A DNA stretch of 64,000 nucleotides. Source: Xenorhabdus koppenhoeferi (GTDB taxonomy: Bacteria > Pseudomonadota > Gammaproteobacteria > Enterobacterales > Enterobacteriaceae). How positions within the stretch are numbered: the stretch's first letter is position 1; every line of letters starts with the position of its first letter. The DNA lies in assembly GCF_900116635.1 (NCBI RefSeq), contig NZ_FPBJ01000001.1, forward strand, positions 1 through 64,000. Reading direction: 5' to 3'. A program made the translations under genes and the position numbers. The notes below the pieces were generated by a model. The model saw only the letters and a program-made list of their open reading frames with translations, searched no databases and was not told the DNA's origin. This document shows, one piece after another, positions 54,030 through 64,000 of the stretch.

Positions 54030-55025
54030 TTAAGTACGGAATAATGATTCTAAATTCAGGCCTTGGGTGTGCAATATATCTCTAAGGCGACGCAACCCTT
54101 CAACTTGAATTTGACGAACTCTCTCCCTTGTTAATCCTATTTCTCGCCCAACATCTTCTAATGTTTCTGCTTCGTACCCAAGTAAACCGAAACGACGTGC
54201 CAAAACTTCACGCTGTTTTGCGTTCAGTTCAAACAACCATTTCACGATGCTCCTTTTCATATCATCATCTTGAATGGTTGTTTCAGGCCCTGAGTCGTTT
54301 TCATCAGATAAAATATCTAATAATGCTTTATCTGAATCGCCATTAATTGGTGTATCGACAGAAGTAATGCGTTCGTTAAGCCGCATCATACGACTTACAT
54401 CTTCAACTGGTTTATCCAGTTTTTCCGCAATTTCTTCAACACTGGGTTCATGATCCAATTTGTGTGCCAGTTCTCTTGCAGTACGTAAATAGACATTTAA
54501 TTCTTTGACTATGTGAATAGGGAGACGAATTGTACGGGTTTGATTCATGATGGCACGTTCAATAGTTTGACGTATCCACCATGTCGCATAAGTGGAAAAA
54601 CGAAATCCCCTTTCAGGATCAAATTTTTCTACCGCACGAATAAGCCCAAGGTTCCCTTCTTCAATCAGATCTAGCAGAGCTAATCCACGATTACTATATC
54701 GACGGGATATTTTGACGACCAAACGTAAATTACTTTCAATCATACGCTGGCGCGCCGCAATATCTCCACGCAGTGCTCTTCTAGAGAAAAAAACCTCTTC
54801 CTCTGCTGTCAGCAGAGGGGAAAAACCTATCTCTCCGAGATAAAGTTGGGTTGCATCAAGAACTCTTTGGTTTACACTTTGCAACAAATCCAAATCTTCA
54901 TCAAGATTGGTAACATCATCCCCATCTTTCAGCAACGCTTCATCAAAGTCATCGGCTTCCATGCCACTTTCGTCTAAATCCGCATCATCATACAACTTAT
55001 TAACTTTAAGCGTACTTTGGCTCAT
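54030..55025 (-). CDS. rpoS: RNA polymerase sigma factor RpoS
   Basis: Stationary-phase/general stress sigma factor, 331 aa (E. coli 330). Regions 1.2 to 4.2 are complete: [21 protein letters not shown] (1.2), [49 protein letters not shown] (2) and the region 4 [32 protein letters not shown]. It follows nlpD, which in E. coli carries the main rpoS promoter. Downstream lies IS debris rather than the usual neighbour. Confidence 0.98.
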   Translation of the reverse strand: MSQSTLKVNKLYDDADLDESGMEADDFDEALLKDGDDVTNLDEDLDLLQSVNQRVLDATQLYLGEIGFSPLLTAEEEVFFSRRALRGDIAARQRMIESNLRLVVKISRRYSNRGLALLDLIEEGNLGLIRAVEKFDPERGFRFSTYATWWIRQTIERAIMNQTRTIRLPIHIVKELNVYLRTARELAHKLDHEPSVEEIAEKLDKPVEDVSRMMRLNERITSVDTPINGDSDKALLDILSDENDSGPETTIQDDDMKRSIVKWLFELNAKQREVLARRFGLLGYEAETLEDVGREIGLTRERVRQIQVEGLRRLRDILHTQGLNLESLFRT

Positions 55026-55078
55026 CAGCTGCTCCTACCCATGATAATACGGGCAGGAATTTCAGATCCTGCCCTGGT

Positions 55079-56131
55079 TTATCGCTGCGAAAGATAACGC
55101 AGCGGGTTTACGGATTTTCCCTTGTAGCGAATTTCAAAATGTAATCTCACGGAACTTGTTCCGGTACTACCCATGGTGGCAATTTTTTGCCCCGCCTGGA
55201 CATCCTGCTGCTCACGTACCAACATAGTGTCGTTGTGAGCATAGGCACTCAGGTAGTCATCGTTATGTTTTATAATTATTAAATTTCCATATCCGCGTAA
55301 TACATTCCCAGCATAAACTACTTTCCCACTGGCAGTTGAAAATACGGACTGGCCACGGCTTCCCGCAATATCAATGCCTTTATTTCCTCCCTGAGAATCA
55401 GAGAAGCCTTCAAGAATCTTTCCTTCCGCAGGCCATCTCCAGCTACTACTAATAGTGCCAAGATTGTCAGCACCATTTATACCCGTATTAGTTACTGTAG
55501 GTGCTTTTGATTTGGCACTGTCGCTATCAGCAATAGTTGCTCTTGGCAACATTTTTTTGGCACTAGGTCTATCAATGTTTGCAGGATACGCATTAATTTT
55601 TTGAAAATCAACCTGCTTAATTTCAGATTGGGTACTATTTGATGCTATTAATACACCATTCTTGGAGTTTACATTATCCATTCTCAGGACTTGACCAACA
55701 TTTAAACTATAAGGCTCTGAAATATTGTTTTTGAGAGACAAATCACGATAATCATGGCCCGTAATCCAGGCTATGTAAAATAGTGTATCGCCATGTTTGA
55801 CTGTATAGGTATTTCCGCTATAGCTGCCTTTCGGGATGTTTTCGTAGTTACGACTATAGGTAATTCTTCCTTGATGTGAACTCACAATAGTAGCAGGATT
55901 CACTGTCTGGCGGTTTTCTACAGCACGATTATCTGGCGTACTATTTTTTGAAATGATTGCAGGAGAAGACGGCATAGGAGTCGAAATTGATGACGGTCTG
56001 GAGGATATTCCTCCGTTTTTTTCCTTATTATCAATATTCACTATCGGAGCCGGACGATTTGGTGTATTGCTACAACCAACCAATATACTCCCTATAAATA
56101 TATTGATGATTATCCACTTTATTTTTTTCAT
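55079..56131 (-). CDS. nlpD: murein hydrolase activator lipoprotein NlpD
   Basis: An outer-membrane lipoprotein that activates the amidase AmiC at the septum. ATG 56131 gives 350 aa with a clean signal and lipobox SILVGC (Cys20). A LysM domain (about 110-155, YTVKHGDTLFYIAWITGHDY) is followed by a degenerate M23/LytM domain (about 235-345) in which catalytic ligands are changed (GIDIAG), as usual for NlpD. Located immediately upstream of rpoS. An upstream ATG is less likely (AGGAAA fits 56131). Confidence 0.95.
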   Translation of the reverse strand: MKKIKWIIINIFIGSILVGCSNTPNRPAPIVNIDNKEKNGGISSRPSSISTPMPSSPAIISKNSTPDNRAVENRQTVNPATIVSSHQGRITYSRNYENIPKGSYSGNTYTVKHGDTLFYIAWITGHDYRDLSLKNNISEPYSLNVGQVLRMDNVNSKNGVLIASNSTQSEIKQVDFQKINAYPANIDRPSAKKMLPRATIADSDSAKSKAPTVTNTGINGADNLGTISSSWRWPAEGKILEGFSDSQGGNKGIDIAGSRGQSVFSTASGKVVYAGNVLRGYGNLIIIKHNDDYLSAYAHNDTMLVREQQDVQAGQKIATMGSTGTSSVRLHFEIRYKGKSVNPLRYLSQR

Positions 56132-56301
56132 TGGGTTTCCTGAATTCATACCTTATTCCCCCACAAAGGCAAATATAAGTACTAATAATGATGATTTATA
56201 AAGAAATTTAGAATTACAAAAGATTTAAAGCGAGATATTTTGCTCAACTTCAAACAAAACGACAGCCAATTTTAAAATTACGCCTCAAATAAATCAGCTA
56301 A

Positions 56302-56928
56302 TTATGCTAGCTCGCCTTGAATTAGAGGTACAAAACGGACAGATTCGATAACTTCGCTATGAAAATCATTTCCATAACGATGCACCACTTTCAATGACTG
56401 AGAGCTCTCGCCAACAGGTAAAACCATGACACCACCATCAGCAAGCTGATGAAGCAAAGCTTGTGGAATTTCTGGTGGTGCCGCTGTAACAATTATGGCA
56501 TCGAATGGGCCTTTTGATGGCCATCCATTCCAACCATCGCTGTGACGAGTTGAGATATTGTGCAGGTCGAGTTGCTTCAACCTCCGCTTTGCCTGCCATT
56601 GCAATCCCTTGATACGCTCCACGGAGAAAACATGTTTGGCCAGATGAGCAAGTATCGCTGTCTGATAGCCAGACCCTGTCCCAATTTCCAGCACATTGGA
56701 TTCAGACGTTAAATTCAGCAATTCTGTCATGCGGGCAACAATATAAGGCTGAGATATAGTTTGCCCATGTCCAATGGGCAATGCTGTATTCTCATAGGCT
56801 TTGTGTGCAAGAGCTTCATCAACAAAACATTCCCGAGGAACGCTGGCCATTATTTCCAGCAAGTGCTCGTCATGTATACCTTGCTGGCGTAATTGAACCA
56901 GCAAATTTTTCACTGCCCGGCTCAGCAT
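56302..56928 (-). CDS. pcm: protein-L-isoaspartate O-methyltransferase
   Basis: Repair enzyme that methylates isoaspartyl residues with SAM. ATG 56928 gives 208 aa as in E. coli ([17 protein letters not shown]), overlapping surE by 7 nt. Conserved [21 protein letters not shown] and the SAM motif [18 protein letters not shown] are present. Translationally coupled to surE; part of the stationary-phase survival block. Confidence 0.96.
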   Translation of the reverse strand: MLSRAVKNLLVQLRQQGIHDEHLLEIMASVPRECFVDEALAHKAYENTALPIGHGQTISQPYIVARMTELLNLTSESNVLEIGTGSGYQTAILAHLAKHVFSVERIKGLQWQAKRRLKQLDLHNISTRHSDGWNGWPSKGPFDAIIVTAAPPEIPQALLHQLADGGVMVLPVGESSQSLKVVHRYGNDFHSEVIESVRFVPLIQGELA

Positions 56929-57686
56929 TCCCCAATATCCCCGACCTTTGCCAACCAATCGTTTATCAGTTCATATGCTTTGTAAGCCGTCAAATCCACC
57001 TGTAAAGGAGTAATAGATACAAATCCTTCTTCTACCGCAGCAAAATCTGTTTCAGGCCCTGCATCATTTTTTTCACCCGGAGGACCTATCCAATAGAGCA
57101 TATTGCCTTTGGGATCTTGTAAAGTATGGACTTCTTCCGCAGCACAGCGGCTGCCGCATCGCGTTACCCGAAAGCCTTTGATTTGTTCAAACGGAATATC
57201 AGGCACATTGATATTCAAAATATTGCCCGCTCTCAATGGGAATTGTTGCAACAAAGTCAATAATTTTACTGTCACCTCTGCTGCGGTTTCATAATGTCTG
57301 TCACCATTTAGTGATACCGCGAGTGCGGGTAACCCTAAATGACGACCTTCCATCGCAGCCGCAACTGTGCCGGAATAAATCACATCATCACCAAGATTAG
57401 GGCCACAGTTGATCCCTGAAACGACGATATCAGGGCGGGGACGAACTAATTTATTTACACCCAAATAGACACAATCAGTCGGTGTACCTTCCTGGACAGA
57501 AATATCACCGTTATTCAGTGTATTAATACGCAAGGAACGATCCAGTGTTAAAGAATTAGACGCACCGCTACGGTTACGATCAGGTGCAACCACCTGAACA
57601 TGATAGTATTTACGTAATGTTGCCGCTAAAGTTTGAATTCCCGGAGCGGTGACACCATCATCGTTACTCAGCAATATCCGCAACAT
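56922..57686 (-). CDS. surE: 5'/3'-nucleotidase and exopolyphosphatase SurE
   Basis: Metal-dependent phosphatase acting on nucleoside monophosphates and polyphosphate. 254 aa (E. coli 253). The metal-binding [12 protein letters not shown] is at the N-terminus, and [24 protein letters not shown] is conserved. Unlike E. coli, where surE overlaps truD, here a 209-bp gap separates them, so surE may have its own promoter. Confidence 0.97.
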   Translation of the reverse strand: MLRILLSNDDGVTAPGIQTLAATLRKYYHVQVVAPDRNRSGASNSLTLDRSLRINTLNNGDISVQEGTPTDCVYLGVNKLVRPRPDIVVSGINCGPNLGDDVIYSGTVAAAMEGRHLGLPALAVSLNGDRHYETAAEVTVKLLTLLQQFPLRAGNILNINVPDIPFEQIKGFRVTRCGSRCAAEEVHTLQDPKGNMLYWIGPPGEKNDAGPETDFAAVEEGFVSITPLQVDLTAYKAYELINDWLAKVGDIGEC

Positions 57687-57895
57687 TGAATTATCTCGTT
57701 GATTTTATTAAATAAAACATAAATTGATACTGTTACTTACCTTATATATTGTCCAAATTATTTAGTATATCTGCGTTCAGACAATCATTCAGACAATATT
57801 AAATCTGTTGAAAAATCGTCTGATGTTAGCATGATGCTATCAGTTTTGTAGAGCGCTTTGCTTTCAGCTTCACTGTGGCTATGCACCACAAGGTA

Positions 57896-58945
57896 TTACT
57901 CCGCAATATCGGCAACGTTATTTTGATCCTGATTGATCAATTCCCTGACAACACTGGTTGCAAAGCTACCGGATGGCAGTGAAAAATGGAGAGTAACAGT
58001 GTGTTCATCCAACCATTCCCACTTCAGGTTTTGTGGTTTTACCAGAATTGCCCTGCGGGTACTCTCTACACGTTCACGTTTAACCAGCGCCCAAAATGAC
58101 TCATAGCCCAATAAACACTGCTGTTCAAAACCCAGACCCTGATCCTGTGTTCCCAACTCCTTGTCACCCGGTAAAGGTGCAGTTATTTGTAATTCTCCAT
58201 CCATAACCCGCTGCTGTAATACTGCCGATTCAGGCTCATCAGCCACAAACCAGCTACCACGTCCGGTTAGTTGCAAAGCGTCACCATTTTTTACCTGTCG
58301 GTGTTCATCCAATTCGATACGTGTACTGGCAATGGCATTAAACATAGCGCTGCGGCAGGCAGAGAGGTAAAAACTACGCCAATTACGTTCTTTGACCTGA
58401 ATTTCATTAGCAGCCCAGCGCTGAGCCTGTACGAGATTTTGTCCATCACGTCCAAAACGCTGCTCGCCAAAATAATTTGGAACACCACCCTGTGATATTT
58501 GCTGCAAACGTTTTTCCACAGATTGCCGGTCTGAAATTGCTCTTAACACCAGAGTAAAATCATTACCTTTCAATGCGCCAATCCGTAATTTTCGTTTCTG
58601 GCGGGAAGTAGCCAGTACTTCACAACCTTCAAGCTGGAATGCAGTTAAATCCGGATCTTGTTTTCCCGGTAAGTGCAGACAGAACCACTGTTCTGTAACC
58701 GCATTGCGATCTTTTAATCCTGCATAACTCACAGAACGAGCCGGGATTTTTGCAAAGCGGGCAAGGTGATCAGCTACAAACTGGGTGTTACATCCCGTCT
58801 TGCGGATATGTACCATCAAGTGTTCACCTTCTCCATCAGGAGAAAATCCCAGATCTTCACGAACAATAAAATCTTCTGGTGAGGCCTTGACAACACCAGT
58901 CGCTTGCGGTTGGCCATAAAGCCAATGTAATTCACTTAATATCAT
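57896..58945 (-). CDS. truD: tRNA pseudouridine(13) synthase TruD
   Basis: Forms pseudouridine 13 in tRNA-Glu. 349 aa, same length as E. coli. The catalytic Asp is in [16 protein letters not shown], and the TruD-specific [15 protein letters not shown] is intact. It lies 2 bp after ispF on the same strand. Confidence 0.97.
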   Translation of the reverse strand: MILSELHWLYGQPQATGVVKASPEDFIVREDLGFSPDGEGEHLMVHIRKTGCNTQFVADHLARFAKIPARSVSYAGLKDRNAVTEQWFCLHLPGKQDPDLTAFQLEGCEVLATSRQKRKLRIGALKGNDFTLVLRAISDRQSVEKRLQQISQGGVPNYFGEQRFGRDGQNLVQAQRWAANEIQVKERNWRSFYLSACRSAMFNAIASTRIELDEHRQVKNGDALQLTGRGSWFVADEPESAVLQQRVMDGELQITAPLPGDKELGTQDQGLGFEQQCLLGYESFWALVKRERVESTRRAILVKPQNLKWEWLDEHTVTLHFSLPSGSFATSVVRELINQDQNNVADIAE

Positions 58946-58947
58946 GC

Positions 58948-59421
58948 TTATTCCTTTACCAGCAAAGCCACTGCTTCACAGGCAATACCTTCTTTACGAC
59001 CAATAAATCCCAGTTTTTCTGTGGTTGTTGCTTTAACGTTAATATCATCCATAAGGCATTCAAGATCTTCTGCCAGATTGACTCGCATCTGGGGAATATG
59101 AGGCAGCATTTTCGGGGCCTGTGCAATAATGGTGATATCCAGATTCCCAATCCGGTAACCTTTTGCACGGATACGGTGGTAAGCTTCTTTCAGCAGTTCA
59201 CGACTATCTGCCCCTTTAAAGACAGGATCGGTATCAGGAAACAATTTACCAATATCACCCAGCGCGGCCGCGCCCAACAGGGCGTCAGTGGCAGCATGTA
59301 AAGCAACGTCACCGTCTGAATGGGCAATGAGTCCTTGCTCATAAGGAATACGAACACCCCCAATAACCAACGGCCCTTCTCCGCCAAATTTATGCACATC
59401 AAAACCGTGTCCAATTCTCAT
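58948..59421 (-). CDS. ispF: 2-C-methyl-D-erythritol 2,4-cyclodiphosphate synthase
   Basis: MEP-pathway cyclase, 157 aa. Zinc ligands Asp8 and His10 in [10 protein letters not shown] and His42 in [27 protein letters not shown]-binding TTEKLGF near the end. Its start overlaps the ispD stop by 4 nt, as the two steps flank IspE. Confidence 0.98.
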   Translation of the reverse strand: MRIGHGFDVHKFGGEGPLVIGGVRIPYEQGLIAHSDGDVALHAATDALLGAAALGDIGKLFPDTDPVFKGADSRELLKEAYHRIRAKGYRIGNLDITIIAQAPKMLPHIPQMRVNLAEDLECLMDDINVKATTTEKLGFIGRKEGIACEAVALLVKE

Positions 59422-60242
59422 ACAATAGATTCCTTAAATTTTCGGGATAGGTAAAACTCAGCCAATGCCAAATCTTCAGGTTGAGTGACTTTAATATTGT
59501 CTGCTCGTCCATTAATTAATACAGGATGATAACCGCAATACTCCAGTGCCGAAGATTCATCGGTGATACAGGCATTTTCTGCAAGTGATTTGATCAGGCA
59601 ATCCCGTAATAGCTGCAAAGGGAATAGCTGTGGGGTCAGGGCATGCCAAAGCCCATTGCGGTCAACAGTATAGTCAATGGCGGAATGGTAATTTGTGGGT
59701 AATTCTTCTTCTGATGGCGGCATCATGCGCTTCATGGTATCCCTCACCGGTGATGCCAGAAGGCCACCACACACATCAGGAAACTCTTCGCTTTGATCAA
59801 TCAACCGTAGCAAGTTATCAAGGTCACTTCTATGGAGGCAGGGACGGGCTGCATCGTGTACTAAAACCCAGATTTGTCTGTCTGTCGGCAAACCAGATAA
59901 GTAATCCAACCCAGACAATACGGAATCTGCTCGTTCCTCTCCGCCCTTCACTGTGGTAATGCGTGGATCTGAAGCGATACTCAGTTGTTCGAATTGTGTA
60001 TCAGCAGGATTAAGAGCAACAATGATGCTCTTAATACGGGGATGTTCAAGCAATGCAGCCAAAGTATGTTCAAGGATAGTTTTGCCGGCAACCTTGAGAT
60101 ACTGTTTTGGGCAATCTGATTTCATCCGGCTACCAATGCCCGCAGCCGGGATCAATGCAACTATTTCAGAAAAAGCATTGTCGGCAAGAGAACTATCAGC
60201 AAAAGAGCTATCAGCAGGAGAATGATACGTTGAATTATTCAT
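59418..60242 (-). CDS. ispD: 2-C-methyl-D-erythritol 4-phosphate cytidylyltransferase
   Basis: MEP-pathway CTP transferase. The nucleotide motif [21 protein letters not shown] and [12 protein letters not shown] are canonical, and the end aligns with E. coli (236 aa). Here the ORF is 274 aa from ATG 60242 (or 283 from TTG 60269): about 25-35 extra N-terminal residues contain a small repeat ([13 protein letters not shown]). No good ribosome site is seen for either start, so the true N-terminus is open. Confidence 0.95.
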   Translation of the reverse strand: MNNSTYHSPADSSFADSSLADNAFSEIVALIPAAGIGSRMKSDCPKQYLKVAGKTILEHTLAALLEHPRIKSIIVALNPADTQFEQLSIASDPRITTVKGGEERADSVLSGLDYLSGLPTDRQIWVLVHDAARPCLHRSDLDNLLRLIDQSEEFPDVCGGLLASPVRDTMKRMMPPSEEELPTNYHSAIDYTVDRNGLWHALTPQLFPLQLLRDCLIKSLAENACITDESSALEYCGYHPVLINGRADNIKVTQPEDLALAEFYLSRKFKESIV

Positions 60243-60272
60243 TGCAATTAATTTATTTTTCTGATTCAAAGA

Positions 60273-60566
60273 CTATTGTGCACTTTGTCTCGAGGTATCC
60301 GGCACCATACGGTAAAAGGATTCTCCCGGCTTAATCATGCCTAATTCATTACGGGCACGCTCTTCAATCGCTTCTTGCCCTCCTTTAAGATCTTTGATTT
60401 CAGCAAATAGCTGATCATTGCGGGCCTTAAGCTTAAGGTTATTGACCTCTTGCTTATCGACCTCAGACTTAACCCGCACATAATCGTGAATACCATTTTT
60501 ACCGAACCACAGCGAATACTGTAACCAACCAAGTATAAGCAGCAATAGTAGCGTTAGTTTGCCCAT
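60273..60566 (-). CDS. ftsB: cell division protein FtsB
   Basis: Bitopic divisome protein linking FtsL and FtsQ. Start ATG 60566 with GGGGGAG before it (97 aa; E. coli 103). One membrane helix (residues 3-21, [19 protein letters not shown]) is followed by a coiled coil (about 30-70) and the conserved end [19 protein letters not shown] frame extending upstream to 60629 is not conserved. It precedes ispD by 30 bp. Confidence 0.95.
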   Translation of the reverse strand: MGKLTLLLLLILGWLQYSLWFGKNGIHDYVRVKSEVDKQEVNNLKLKARNDQLFAEIKDLKGGQEAIEERARNELGMIKPGESFYRMVPDTSRQSAQ

Positions 60567-60758
60567 CTCCCCCCCTGAAAACCCGCTAATCATCCCACAA
60601 CTGAAAGCATGACGCCACTCACTATCCAAAACTGCTTATAAAACATGCTCGAAAGACATGGTAATAAGATGTAATGGAAATTGATGGAATTAAATGTCTG
60701 TGTACCCTTTGTCTTCCAATTAATAACTTTGTTGCTGAAACTCGAAATTCATTGGGTA
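60567..60758. other. spacer upstream of ftsB
   Basis: Holds the ftsB promoter and an ERIC derivative (60701-60760). No gene seen. Confidence 0.5.
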
Positions 60759-60760
60759 TA
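60701..60760 (-). repeat. compact ERIC derivative (60 bp)
   Basis: Reads from an ERIC right end inverted (CCCTTTGTCTTCCAA) to a left end inverted (GAAATTCATTGGGTATA), core missing. It abuts the full ERIC at 60759, head to head, sharing TATA. Confidence 0.75.
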
Positions 60761-60885
60761 TACACAATGGATTTCAAGTTGCATCGCGACGGCAAGAGAG
60801 CAAATTCCCGGGAGCATAGATAACTATGTGACCGGGGTGAGTGAGCGCCGCCAACAAAGAGGCAGTTTGAAAGACGAAGTGTATA
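60759..60885 (+). repeat. ERIC element, full length (127 bp)
   Basis: TATACACAATGGATTTC to GACGAAGTGTATA; nearly identical to the copies at 11957 and 20652. It lies between cysC and ftsB. Confidence 0.93.
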
Positions 60886-60947
60886 GAAACACATTATTCC
60901 ACTCTCAATAATAATGTGTTTCATGATGATTTGTTCAGGGGAGAGAA

Positions 60948-61589
60948 TTAAGCAGGCAAAATACCATCGCTTTTCAGTATAAAAAGCAATTTTTCGATCA
61001 ATGTCTCCACTGGCTGTGAACCATCCAAATAAATATCAGGCTGTTCAGGTGCTTCATAAACAGCATCAATGCCCGTGAAGTTACGCAGTTCTCCTGCTCG
61101 TGCTTTTTTATATAGCCCTTTGGGATCACGGGCTTCGCACACTTCTAATGGTGTATCGACATACACTTCAATAAATTGCCCCGCTTGCATGAGTTCACGT
61201 ACTTTTTGCCTTTCTGCTCTATTGGGGGAAATAAATGCTGTCAATACAACCAATCCAGCATCAACCATCAATTTAGAGACTTCTCCGACACGTCGGATAT
61301 TCTCCCGTCTATCCGCTTCGGAAAACCCCAAATCACTACACAGGCCATGACGTACATTGTCACCATCCAGCAGGTAAGTTTTGATCCCCTGCAAAAACAA
61401 GGTCTGTTCCAGTGCTCCCGCAAGGGTGGATTTCCCAGAACCGGATAGCCCGGTGAACCAAATTACAAATGCTGGATGCCCATTCGCAGTTTCCCGTTGT
61501 TTCCGATCCAAGGCGTGTGAATGCCAGACAATATCAGGGGAAACGATATCCGAAGCAACAGGTGAAACGGGTGTTTTATCCTGAGACAC
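60948..61589 (-). CDS. cysC: adenylyl-sulfate kinase
   Basis: Phosphorylates APS to PAPS for sulfate assimilation. 213 aa (E. coli 201). The P-loop GLSGSGKST and the conserved [15 protein letters not shown] and [13 protein letters not shown] segments are visible. Translation starts at GTG 61589 immediately after the cysN stop codon. Last gene of cysDNC. Confidence 0.96.
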   Translation of the reverse strand: MSQDKTPVSPVASDIVSPDIVWHSHALDRKQRETANGHPAFVIWFTGLSGSGKSTLAGALEQTLFLQGIKTYLLDGDNVRHGLCSDLGFSEADRRENIRRVGEVSKLMVDAGLVVLTAFISPNRAERQKVRELMQAGQFIEVYVDTPLEVCEARDPKGLYKKARAGELRNFTGIDAVYEAPEQPDIYLDGSQPVETLIEKLLFILKSDGILPA

Positions 61590-63032
61590 TTATTTTCCCC
61601 CCAGTAAGTCATGAGCGCCCCAATGTGGAAAATGACGGCGGACTAATCGGTTGAACTCCAGTTCAAATTCACTGTATTCCCTGGATTCTTCGTAAACATC
61701 GGTTTGAACTTCACGTACTAATCCGGCACCGACAGTGACGTTAGTCAAGCGGTCAATAAGTATAATGCCGCCGATATCCTCATTTTGTGCATAGCTGTCG
61801 AGCAATAGTGGTTCATTAAATGAGAATTCCACCAGCCCAATCGCGTTCAGCGGCAATTCAACTGCAACCTTCTGCGTCAGGTTGTTAATATCTACCTGAT
61901 ATTGGACATTCTCGACTTTTCCTCGGCTCTTTCTGCCTGCAACTTTGATATCCAGACTTTGCCCCTGAATCAATGGCTGCTCTGACATCCATACAACATC
62001 AACCAAAGCATGGCGGCTGGTCTTCATTTGATCTTCAAAGGCAATCAACAGATCTCCACGACTGATATCAATTTCATCTTTTAATACAACGGTGATCGCT
62101 TCTCCAGGTACAGCAAATGGCAAATCACCACTAAAAGTGACTATTCTTTCCACCGTAGAAACTGAACCTGATGGCATGACTTTGATTTTTTGGCCTTGAC
62201 GTAAAACTCCTGATGATAAGGTACCGCTGTATCCACGAAAATCGAGATCCGGACGGTTAACATATTGCACAGGAAAACGCAGGGGTTGTTCTGCCAATTT
62301 TATCTGTACATCCACGCTCTCAAGGATATCCAGTAAAGTTTCCCCGGTATGCCATGCCATCTTTTCGCTGCGAGTAACAATGTTATCTCCTTCCAATGCC
62401 GAAATTGGAACAAAATAAATACTTAGGTTAGCGGGTAATTGAGCGGCAAAATTCAAGTAATCCTGTTTGATCTGCTCAAATATCTCTTGTCGATAGCCCA
62501 GCAAATCCATTTTATTCACCGCCACAACCAGATGGCGGATACCCAGCAAGGTGCTGATAAAACTGTGGCGGCGAGTTTGTTCCTGAACCCCTTTTCGCGC
62601 ATCAATCAGCAAAATGGAGAGATCACTAGTTGAAGCACCTGTCGCCATATTACGGGTATATTGTTCATGCCCCGGTGTATCCGCAATGATGAATTTACGC
62701 GTTTCCGTGGAGAAATAACGGTATGCCACGTCAATGGTGATGCCTTGTTCCCGCTCAGCGGCTAACCCATCAACCAATAATGCCAAATCCAGTTTTTCGC
62801 CCTGAGTTCCGATCCGCTTGCTGTCACTTTGTAGCGTCGCAAGCTGATCTTCATAAATTTGGCGGGTGTCATGCAGCAAACGGCCAATCAATGTGCTTTT
62901 TCCATCATCAACGCTGCCGCAGGTTAAAAAGCGCAGCAATCCTTTATCCTGCTGTGCATGCAGGTAAGCTTCAACACCGCCTTGCTTTTTAATCTGGCTG
63001 GCGATGATTTCGTTGTGTGCAACTGCTGGCAT
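61590..63032 (-). CDS. cysN: sulfate adenylyltransferase subunit 1 (GTPase)
   Basis: GTPase subunit driving APS formation by CysD, 480 aa (E. coli 475). GTP motifs [32 protein letters not shown] and NKMDLL lie in the EF-Tu-like N-terminal domain (about 25-240), followed by two beta-barrel domains. It starts 11 bp after cysD and is directly followed by cysC. Confidence 0.97.
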   Translation of the reverse strand: MPAVAHNEIIASQIKKQGGVEAYLHAQQDKGLLRFLTCGSVDDGKSTLIGRLLHDTRQIYEDQLATLQSDSKRIGTQGEKLDLALLVDGLAAEREQGITIDVAYRYFSTETRKFIIADTPGHEQYTRNMATGASTSDLSILLIDARKGVQEQTRRHSFISTLLGIRHLVVAVNKMDLLGYRQEIFEQIKQDYLNFAAQLPANLSIYFVPISALEGDNIVTRSEKMAWHTGETLLDILESVDVQIKLAEQPLRFPVQYVNRPDLDFRGYSGTLSSGVLRQGQKIKVMPSGSVSTVERIVTFSGDLPFAVPGEAITVVLKDEIDISRGDLLIAFEDQMKTSRHALVDVVWMSEQPLIQGQSLDIKVAGRKSRGKVENVQYQVDINNLTQKVAVELPLNAIGLVEFSFNEPLLLDSYAQNEDIGGIILIDRLTNVTVGAGLVREVQTDVYEESREYSEFELEFNRLVRRHFPHWGAHDLLGGK

Positions 63033-63043
63033 ATTTGAACTCC

Positions 63044-63952
63044 TTAAAAATAACCCTGACGCTTTTTCAGCTCCATCGATCCGGACTGATCACTGTCAAT
63101 CAATCGCCCCTGTCGTTCACTGGTTGTCGATATCAACATTTCTTCTATGATTTCTGGCAATGTTTCTGCTTCCGATTCCACAGCGCCTGTCAGCGGCCAG
63201 CAGCCAAGTGTTCTGAAACGTACTTTACGCTGGCTGATGACTTCTCCAGATTTTAAATCTATGCGCTCATCGTCAACCATAATCAACGCTCCTTCGCGCT
63301 GTACAACCGGACGAGGTTTGGCGAAATAGAGGGGAACGATATCTATCTGTTCCAGATAGATATATTGCCAGATGTCCAGCTCAGTCCAGTTGGATAGCGG
63401 GAATACGCGAATGCTTTCCCCTTTGTTGATCTGACCGTTATAGTTACGCCAAAGCTCCGGACGCTGGTTTTTGGGATCCCAGCGGTGGGAACGGTCACGA
63501 AACGAATAAATACGTTCTTTAGCCCGCGATTTTTCTTCATCTCGCCGTGCTCCACCGAATGCGGCATCAAATCCGTATTTATCCAGTGCCTGTTTCAGCC
63601 CTTCTGTTTTCATAATGTCAGTATGTTTTGCACTGCCATGAATAAAAGGGTTAATCCCCAGCGCTTCTCCTTGCGGATTACGGTAAGTCAGTAATTCAAA
63701 ACCATATTTTTCCGCAGTGCGATCGCGGAAGTCATACATATCCCGAAATTTCCAGCCGGTATCCACGTGCAATAAAGGAAAAGGCAATTTTCCCGGGTAG
63801 AATGCCTTGCGCGCGAGATGCAACATCACTGAGGAATCTTTTCCAATCGAATATAGCATCACAGGATTAGCAAATTCAGCCGCCACTTCCCGAATGATAT
63901 GAATGCTTTCAGCTTCAAGTTGCTGTAGATGAGTCAATCTTTTTTCGTCCAT
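63044..63952 (-). CDS. cysD: sulfate adenylyltransferase subunit 2
   Basis: ATP sulfurylase catalytic subunit (PAPS reductase-like fold), 302 aa from ATG 63952, the E. coli length; AGGAAC precedes that ATG, so the eight codons upstream are not used. PP-loop motif [17 protein letters not shown] and [20 protein letters not shown] are conserved. First gene of cysDNC; its promoter lies beyond the window edge or in its last bases. Confidence 0.97.
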   Translation of the reverse strand: MDEKRLTHLQQLEAESIHIIREVAAEFANPVMLYSIGKDSSVMLHLARKAFYPGKLPFPLLHVDTGWKFRDMYDFRDRTAEKYGFELLTYRNPQGEALGINPFIHGSAKHTDIMKTEGLKQALDKYGFDAAFGGARRDEEKSRAKERIYSFRDRSHRWDPKNQRPELWRNYNGQINKGESIRVFPLSNWTELDIWQYIYLEQIDIVPLYFAKPRPVVQREGALIMVDDERIDLKSGEVISQRKVRFRTLGCWPLTGAVESEAETLPEIIEEMLISTTSERQGRLIDSDQSGSMELKKRQGYF

Positions 63953-64000
63953 TGACTGTTCCTTATACGAAATCAATAACAGCTGGGCGACTTACTTGAA

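Overview
The window is a chromosomal segment of a gamma-proteobacterium of the Enterobacterales, most likely Xenorhabdus or a close Morganellaceae relative. Protein sequences and local gene orders match E. coli closely (his operon, gnd, yegH-asmA-dcd-udk, mrp/metG, yohJK-cdd, glrR-qseG-glrK-glmY-purL-mltF-tadA, rpoS-nlpD-pcm-surE-truD-ispFD-ftsB, cysDNC). The composition is AT-leaning with very AT-rich spacers. ERIC-type repeats occur as three full 127-bp copies plus several shortened derivatives. The genus call is inference; the order-level call is firm. No rRNA, tRNA or CRISPR array was seen.

Layout. 0.3-7.7 kb: complete histidine operon hisLGDCBHAFIE with leader peptide and attenuator. 7.7-10.4 kb: an arsenic module, arsM-like methyltransferase and arsP-like permease, divergent from an ArsR-family regulator with two operator-like repeats. 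10.6-25.4 kb: mostly core genes (yiaY, a new small membrane ORF, gnd, yegH, asmA, dcd, udk, apbC/mrp, metG, yohJ-yohK, cdd) with two ERIC insertions and a 7-bp tandem repeat. 25.4-30.6 kb: a low-density, AT-rich accessory stretch with bax, a transposase relic, a secreted DUF3761-like protein, an SDR pseudogene, an unknown ORF and an orphan FimB/MrpI-type tyrosine recombinase. 30.9-45.4 kb: core genes glyA, glnB, long-form nadE, glrR-qseG-glrK, the sRNA gene glmY with a sigma-54 promoter and three GlrR-type boxes, purL, mltF and tadA. PurR boxes precede glyA and purL. hmp, normally between glyA and glnB, is missing, but an FNR-type palindrome remains there.

45.4-54.0 kb is an accessory island at a synteny break between tadA and rpoS. 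Its left edge is a resolvase relic. Its core is a tightly packed six-gene operon (HPP membrane protein, tautomerase, cupin, CoA-transferase, FAD/NAD(P)-binding protein, class V aminotransferase) facing a TetR regulator across a perfect 20-bp palindrome. Its right edge is a scrap yard: a helicase-IS110 chimera, a decayed small gene, and IS3 and IS982 transposase ends joined together. This operon is the best candidate for an undescribed metabolic system; its substrate cannot be read from the sequence.

54.0-64.0 kb: core genes rpoS, nlpD, pcm, surE, truD, ispF, ispD, ftsB, then an ERIC cluster and cysC-cysN-cysD. The sulfate-activation genes make APS and PAPS, rpoS-nlpD-pcm-surE form the stationary-phase block, and ispD/ispF supply isoprenoid precursors.
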